Assembly: GCF_041051975.1 (NCBI RefSeq)
Contig: NZ_CP163435.1
Coordinates: 5,146,001 to 5,210,000 of the forward strand
Direction: 5' to 3'
DNA length: 64,000 bases
Source: Streptomyces sp. R21
GTDB lineage: Bacteria > Actinomycetota > Actinomycetes > Streptomycetales > Streptomycetaceae
A program made the translations under genes and the position numbers. Each line of letters opens with the position of its first letter. The first letter of the stretch is position 1. The notes beneath the pieces were generated by a model that had not been told where the DNA came from, searched no databases, and saw nothing but the letters and a program-made list of their open reading frames with translations. Of this stretch, positions 59,661 to 64,000 are shown one piece after another.

Positions 59661-60407
59661 TCAGACGGTGGTGCGCCGACGGCCGGCCAGGACGCCGAAT
59701 GCCACGCCCGCCACACCGACGACGATGCCCACGACGCCCAGGACGCGGGCGGTGGTGTCACTGCTGTCGGAGGAGGCGGCGGCCTCGGTGGTGTCCTTGG
59801 CTGCGGACTTGGCGTCGTCGGAGGTGTCGGAGGCGTCCTCGGCGGTGGCGGAGCCGTGGTGGTCGCCCTCGGACGCGGCGGAGAGCGCGAGCACGGGAGC
59901 CGGGTTCTCGGGCTCCTCCTCGCCCTCCTTCTGCGGCTCGATCCAGCGCACGACCTCCTTGTTGTCGTACGTCTGGACGGCCTTGAAGACGAGTTCGTCC
60001 GCGTCCTCGGGCAGCTGGCCGACCGAGAGCGCGAACTTCTGGAAGTAGCCCGGCGCGATGCCCTTGCCGGTGGCGGTCCAGGTGACCTTGGTGACCACCT
60101 CGTCGATCTTCTTGCCGTGCACCGTGAGCGGCTTGGCCGGCTTGGCCTTGGTGACCTTCACGCTCCAGCCGTCGAGGGGCTGCGGCATCACGGAGGCGAG
60201 CGGGTGCTCGGTCGGGAAGTTCACCTCGAGCTTGCTGGTCGAGGCGTCGTCGCGCTCGTTGGGGACCTTGAAGTCGACGGTGGCGTAACCGCCCTTGGCG
60301 GCCGTGCCCTCCGGCTGCACGCTGACGTGAGCGAAGGCGGGGACGGACAGGGCGAGGACGGCCGAGGCGGCGACGGCACCGGCGGCGGCGATACGGGTTG
60401 CCTTCAT
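59661..60407 (-). CDS. YcnI-like (DUF1775) copper-binding membrane-anchored protein
   Basis: The 248-residue protein's signal peptide (1-26) ends with AFA, leaving H27-V-S-V as the mature N-terminus, the copper-binding His brace of DUF1775 proteins. The DUF1775 domain runs to about 165. A Ser/Asp/Ala-rich spacer and a C-terminal helix (about 220-242) with RRR anchor it to the membrane. It probably sequesters or delivers Cu(II) at the cell surface. A GGAG lies 10 bases before the ATG. Confidence 0.92.
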   Translation of the reverse strand: MKATRIAAAGAVAASAVLALSVPAFAHVSVQPEGTAAKGGYATVDFKVPNERDDASTSKLEVNFPTEHPLASVMPQPLDGWSVKVTKAKPAKPLTVHGKKIDEVVTKVTWTATGKGIAPGYFQKFALSVGQLPEDADELVFKAVQTYDNKEVVRWIEPQKEGEEEPENPAPVLALSAASEGDHHGSATAEDASDTSDDAKSAAKDTTEAAASSDSSDTTARVLGVVGIVVGVAGVAFGVLAGRRRTTV

Positions 60408-60567
60408 GGCAGGAAACACTCCACTTCGAGCGAGAGTCCAGGAAAAGGGGCTGCGCGGGCGCGCCGAAGGGCACCGGAAGGGCACCGGTGAAGGCGGCCA
60501 CGCGCGCGTGCCGCACGGCGGCAGCCGGCCCCTCCCGCGGACGAGCGGAGTGGAGTGGTGCGCCGTG

Positions 60568-61422
60568 TCAGGCAGCGAGGAGGAACGTGCCGGAGGAAGG
60601 TGGTCCGCGCCGGACCACGGTGTGCTGAAGTGCCCTGGTCCGGGGCTTCGGTGAGGCGAGGAGCGCGGTGCGTGGTGTGCGCGGCGCGGGACCGGGCGTG
60701 CCGGGAAGACCTGCACGCAGGGCACGTACCAGCGCGAGCGCCCCGCGCAGGGATCGTACGAGCGCCCCCTCCGCCACCCCGTGTGCGGACAGCCGCATCA
60801 GAAGCAGCAGCGCCAGGTCTCCGCGGCGCAGCACCCATCCGGCGGCGACGGCCGCGAGGACGTGGCCGAGCAGCATGGGCAGGGACGGCAGCACGGACAT
60901 CGAGGAGCCGACGGCGGACGCCACGGCGTCGCCGGAGTGCATCGACTGCATGGACCCCGTGGACCGCATGGACGTCATCGACCGCATCGAGTCGGTCAGG
61001 CCCGTGTCGAGCCGCGCGTCGGCGAGGATTTTCTGGGCCTGGGCGGGCGTGATGGCCGCTGTGGACGTGCCGCAGACGATCCGTGCGGCTCGCGCGATCA
61101 GCGAGGCGTCCGCCGTGGAGAGTGAGCCGGAGGCCGCCGAGGCGGTGTGCTGCCCCAGTCCGAAGAGCGTGTGCAGCACGGTCTGGCCGATGGCGAGGAG
61201 GGCTGCGATGCCCGGCAGCGAGCGCTCGCGCCCGGCGAGCGGTGCCGCCAGGGCGAAGACCGTGAGGAATCCCGTAGCCAGTGTCCATGCCGGGACCGTG
61301 GCGCAGGAGGCGAGACCATGACCTGCCGCGGCCAGCACGACGCAGACCGCGGCGAACACCGCGGCCCGCAGAATCCGGAGATCGCTTCCGGAGCGCGCCC
61401 TGCGCTGGTGGGGGGCAGTCAT
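60568..61422 (-). CDS. Met-rich integral membrane protein, first of the copper operon
   Basis: The 284-residue protein has four to six hydrophobic helices. A methionine-rich loop near 144-164 has M146, M149, M152, M158 and M161 followed by H162, the kind of motif that binds Cu(I) outside the cell. The C-terminal 80 residues are Arg/Pro-rich and low complexity. I do not recognise a named family. Position at the head of the copper operon (160 bases before ycnI) supports a copper role (inference). Confidence 0.78.
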   Translation of the reverse strand: MTAPHQRRARSGSDLRILRAAVFAAVCVVLAAAGHGLASCATVPAWTLATGFLTVFALAAPLAGRERSLPGIAALLAIGQTVLHTLFGLGQHTASAASGSLSTADASLIARAARIVCGTSTAAITPAQAQKILADARLDTGLTDSMRSMTSMRSTGSMQSMHSGDAVASAVGSSMSVLPSLPMLLGHVLAAVAAGWVLRRGDLALLLLMRLSAHGVAEGALVRSLRGALALVRALRAGLPGTPGPAPRTPRTALLASPKPRTRALQHTVVRRGPPSSGTFLLAA

Positions 61423-61670
61423 GGCGGGCTCATCATCGCACTGCGCTTACCCGCTCCCTACGGCAGGTCCGCAAGGTGCCGTACGTGCCGGAAGGTGACG
61501 ATCTGAGGGGAACGGCTGTGCGCTCTGCGGGGGGAGCCGCCAGCACATACACCGGCTCCTGTCGCGCGCGCATCCGCCGTATGGGCGGTATCACGGTGAC
61601 GGGGCGATTGCGCAGGGGTGCGGGCGGCAATACGTAACGGTATGTCGAGCCGCGGCCGGGAGGCTGGAGC

Positions 61671-62126
61671 ATGAGCATCTGGTGGTCACTCCATTTGCGG
61701 CGCGAGGCTGCGAGCGTTCCGCTCGCCAGGCGCCTTCTGCTCGGCACGATGGAGACCGCGGGCGTCGACCCGGACGTCTCGTACGACCTCTCCGTCGCGC
61801 TCAGTGAGGCCTGTGCCAACGCCGTCGAGCACGGCGGGGACGCCGCGCACGGCCAGTACTCGGAGGCGTACCGGGTCACCGCCTATCTCGATGGCGAGAA
61901 GTGCCGTATCGAAGTCGCCGACTCCGGCCCCGGTTTCCCCGCGGGCCGTGCCCGCGCCGCGATCCGCCAGGCCCGCAGCGACGCCGAACACGGCAGGGGC
62001 CTGTGCCTGATCCAGGAGCTCGCCGACCACGTGCACATCGGCAACAAGCCGGGCCGTGGCGGTGCGGTGGTGAGCTTCGACAAGATCCTCAAGTGGAAGA
62101 AGGACCCTTCTTTGCTGACGGCGTAG
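61671..62126 (+). CDS. RsbW-like ATP-binding protein (anti-sigma factor / regulator kinase)
   Basis: The 151-residue protein is a single HATPase_c domain: N box EACANAVEHG (about 45-54), G1 box DSGPGF (84-89), G2 box EHGRGLCLI. Streptomycetes have dozens of such proteins, some of which bind sigma factors, others act on PP2C phosphatases. No sigma or anti-anti-sigma gene adjoins it, so the partner is unknown. GGGAGG lies 8 bases before the ATG. It is divergent from the copper operon. Confidence 0.9.
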   Translation: MSIWWSLHLRREAASVPLARRLLLGTMETAGVDPDVSYDLSVALSEACANAVEHGGDAAHGQYSEAYRVTAYLDGEKCRIEVADSGPGFPAGRARAAIRQARSDAEHGRGLCLIQELADHVHIGNKPGRGGAVVSFDKILKWKKDPSLLTA

Positions 62127-62194
62127 CGCGGGAGGGCGCGGTGATGGACCTGTCGTGACAGAGGGACCGTCTCGGCTCCTATTCTGACAGTCGA

Positions 62195-62245
62195 CTTCCA
62201 AATGGAAGCCAACTAAATATTGACAGTGGACTCTCAGTTGGGGGT
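62195..62245. promoter_or_regulatory. Probable promoter/operator of the MFS-TetR operon
   Basis: CTTCCA-AA-TGGAAG (62195-62208) is a perfect short dyad upstream of TTGACA (62220-62225), with the repeated half GACAGT(C/G)GACT around it. This is a plausible TetR operator plus -35. The -10 is unclear (GGTAAC after 17 bases). Confidence 0.5.
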
Positions 62246-62281
62246 AACCTCGCATCAGGTTGCTCCCTTCAGGAGGTCCAC

Positions 62282-63856
62282 ATGTCCCTTCCCGCCCTCG
62301 CCCGGTCGCCGCGCCGCTGGCTCGCCCTCGCCGCCCTCACGCTGAGCGTGCTGATCGTCGGGCTCGACGGCACGATCATCAACGTCGCCCTGCCCACGCT
62401 CGCCGGTGAGCTGCACGCCGACAGCGCGCAGCTGCAGTGGATCGGCGGCGGCTATCTGCTGACCCTGTCCGTGGCGATGCTCCCGGTCGGCCTGCTGGGC
62501 GACCGCTACGGCCACAAACGGCTGCTGCTCGGCGGCATCGGCCTCTTCGCGCTCGCCTCGCTCGGCGGGGCGTTCGCCGGATCGCCCGCCACGGTCATCG
62601 TGGCGCGGGCCGTCCTCGGCCTCGGCGCCGCCGCGATCATGCCGCTGTCCATGGCGATCCTGCCGCGCGTCTTCGCCAAGGACGAACTGCCCCGGGCCAT
62701 CGCCGTCTGGACCGCCGCCACCGCCCTCGGCATGCCCGTGGGCCCGCTCGTCGGAGGCTGGCTTCTCGACCACTTCCACTGGAGCTCGATCTTCCTGTTC
62801 AACGTGCCGGTCGCGGCCCTCGCCATGCTCGCCGGGCTGTGGCTGCTGCCGAGCGACGGCAAGCACGAGCGCACCGTCCCCTTCGACGCCCTCGGCGCCG
62901 TACTGAGCGCCCTCGGTATCACCGCACTGGTGTACGGCACGATCCTCATCCCGCAGGACGGCTGGACCGACCCCGCCGTCCTTGGCACGCTGACCGCCGC
63001 GGCCGCCCTCCTCACGGCGTTCGTCGTCCGCGAGCGCCGCCTGGCGCACCCGCTCGTCGACCTGAAGCTGTTCACGGACCGCCGCTTCCTGTGGGGCACA
63101 CTGATCGCGGTCTTCGTCAACTTCGCTGTGATGGGCATCCTGTTCGTCGTCCCGCAGTACCTGCAGGCCGTGCTCGGCAACGACTCCTTCGCCACCGGAA
63201 TCCGCGTACTGCCCCTGATCGGCGGCCTCATGGCGGCCGCGACGGCGAGCGAGGCCCTCGTCCCCCGGCTCGGCGCCCGGACCGTCATCCCGTTCGGCAT
63301 GCTCGTGCTCGCCGCGGGGACCGCGCTCGGGGCGCGTACGGACGGCTCGGACGGCTACGGGTTCACCGCGCTCTGGCTCGCCCTCACCGGCCTCGGCTTC
63401 GGGCTCGCCGTCGTTCCCGCGACCAGCCTGGTGATGGGGTCGCTGACGGCCGACCACGCCGGATCGGGGACGAGCCTGCTGGAGACCGTCCAGCAGCTCG
63501 GCAGCGTCCTCGGCGTGGCGGGCCTCGGCAGCCTGCTCGGATACGGCTACCTGGACCGGATCCGCACCGACGGCCTCCCGGCCGGGGCGGCGGACGCGGC
63601 CCGCGACTCGGTGTCCGGCGCGGACGCGGTCGCCCGGCAGCTGCACGACGCCGGTCTCACCGCCTCCGCGCACGAGGCCTTCGTCCACGGCATGAACCTG
63701 GTCCTCATGGCCTGCGGGGCGATGTCCCTGTTCGCGGCCGTGCTGGCGGCGCTCTTCCTGCCGGGCCGGTCCGCCGCCGCCACCGCTGTCGCTGCGCCGG
63801 ACGTCCCCCGCACGGTGGCCGATGCCGCGCCGCAGCAAGCAGAATCGGTGGCATGA
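62282..63856 (+). CDS. MFS exporter, DHA2 family (14 helices)
   Basis: The 524-residue protein has fourteen membrane segments. The DHA2 hallmarks are LDGTIINVALPTLAGELHADSAQLQWIGGGYLLTLS near the start, GLLGDRYGHKRLLLGG (motif A) and a motif-C-like GMPVGPLVGGWLL. It exports drugs or natural products by proton exchange. AGGAGGTCC precedes the ATG. Its stop overlaps the start of the TetR gene (ATGA), so repressor and pump are coupled. Confidence 0.93.
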   Translation: MSLPALARSPRRWLALAALTLSVLIVGLDGTIINVALPTLAGELHADSAQLQWIGGGYLLTLSVAMLPVGLLGDRYGHKRLLLGGIGLFALASLGGAFAGSPATVIVARAVLGLGAAAIMPLSMAILPRVFAKDELPRAIAVWTAATALGMPVGPLVGGWLLDHFHWSSIFLFNVPVAALAMLAGLWLLPSDGKHERTVPFDALGAVLSALGITALVYGTILIPQDGWTDPAVLGTLTAAAALLTAFVVRERRLAHPLVDLKLFTDRRFLWGTLIAVFVNFAVMGILFVVPQYLQAVLGNDSFATGIRVLPLIGGLMAAATASEALVPRLGARTVIPFGMLVLAAGTALGARTDGSDGYGFTALWLALTGLGFGLAVVPATSLVMGSLTADHAGSGTSLLETVQQLGSVLGVAGLGSLLGYGYLDRIRTDGLPAGAADAARDSVSGADAVARQLHDAGLTASAHEAFVHGMNLVLMACGAMSLFAAVLAALFLPGRSAAATAVAAPDVPRTVADAAPQQAESVA

Positions 63857-64000
63857 CGATGCACGAGACCTCCGCCGCGCCCCTCGGTCTGAGGGAACGC
63901 AAGAAGCAGAAGACCCTGGAGCGCATCCGCCGTGAGGCCTACCGCCTCTTCGCCGAGAACGGGTACGAGGCGACGACGGTCGACCAGATCGCGGACGCGG
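63853..64000 (+). CDS. TetR-family regulator, N-terminal part (runs out of the window)
   Basis: The 49 visible codons give MTMHETSAAPLGLRERKKQKT followed by the TetR helix-turn-helix (IRREAYRLFAENGYEATTVDQIADA). The start ATG overlaps the exporter stop by four bases. An ATG two codons later (63859) is possible. It probably represses the exporter through the 62195-62208 dyad. Confidence 0.9.
   Translation, partial: MTMHETSAAPLGLRERKKQKTLERIRREAYRLFAENGYEATTVDQIADA

Overview
The window is about 71% G+C by eye, with Streptomyces-style codon use, GTG/TTG starts and gene families restricted to sporulating actinomycetes (ssgR/ssgA). The order ssb-rpsR-rplI-MATE-dnaB ... ssgR-ssgA-thiC ... cydAB-cydCD ... 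serS-pheA-dtpA-sco matches, from memory, the conserved core just beside oriC in Streptomyces chromosomes. Several oriC-proximal signatures support this: seven perfect and three one-mismatch copies of the Streptomyces parS palindrome GTTTCACGTGAAAC, and groups of DnaA boxes (TTGTCCACA / TTATCCACA) in gaps between genes. No phage, IS element, rRNA operon, CRISPR array or biosynthetic cluster was seen.

Layout. 1-4.5 kb: replication and ribosome genes (ssb 3' end, rpsR, rplI, MATE exporter, dnaB). 4.6-17.8 kb: mostly single-gene housekeeping and stress functions (RibD-like reductase, serine hydrolase, acetyltransferases, a MarR/MFS divergon, HbpS-like protein, HAD phosphatase, a long flavohaemoglobin, Nudix, LysR, a PLP lyase coupled to ptpA, holin-like protein, cupin, DUF5326-type protein). 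18-24.8 kb: ssgR-ssgA (sporulation septation), a YibE/F membrane protein, thiC under a TPP riboswitch, and a TerD-VWA fusion. 24.8-30.3 kb: membrane protein, metallophosphoesterase, LacI regulator, HisC-type aminotransferase, cyclophilin-like protein. 30.4-38.4 kb: the respiratory block, with a Rex operator, cydA, cydB, a fused cydCD and a DevS-like kinase that keeps the haem-ligand histidine. 38.6-46.6 kb: LytM peptidase, HAD, F420-type oxidoreductase, KptA, MerR, a decayed metal-dependent hydrolase and a coupled EphD-like/M24 pair. 46.9-50.4 kb: a four-gene ABC exporter operon. 50.5-54.7 kb: a small protein, an odd serine-tRNA-like gene, HAD, serS and pheA. 54.9-61.4 kb: a six-gene minus-strand copper-handling operon (Met-rich membrane protein, YcnI, Sco, PCuAC, CopCD, DyP peroxidase). 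61.7-64 kb: a RsbW-like ATPase, a DHA2 exporter and the start of its TetR regulator.

Working together: cydABCD, its Rex operator and the kinase form an oxygen/redox-responsive respiratory module. The copper operon looks like the extracytoplasmic copper relay and its secreted haem peroxidase. ssgR should activate ssgA. MarR/MFS, MFS/TetR and LysR/small RNA are local regulator-target pairs. Over these genes lies a chromosome-organisation layer (parS and DnaA boxes). Some of its sites are built into terminators, a start region and the riboswitch stem.

The most unusual items are the tRNA-Ser-like gene with an expanded anticodon arm at 51048-51150, the parS-like palindrome forming the tip of the thiC riboswitch, the candidate small RNA near 14.9 kb, and the DnaA-box clusters far from oriC. 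All homology statements come from reading the sequence and remembered family knowledge; no search was run.
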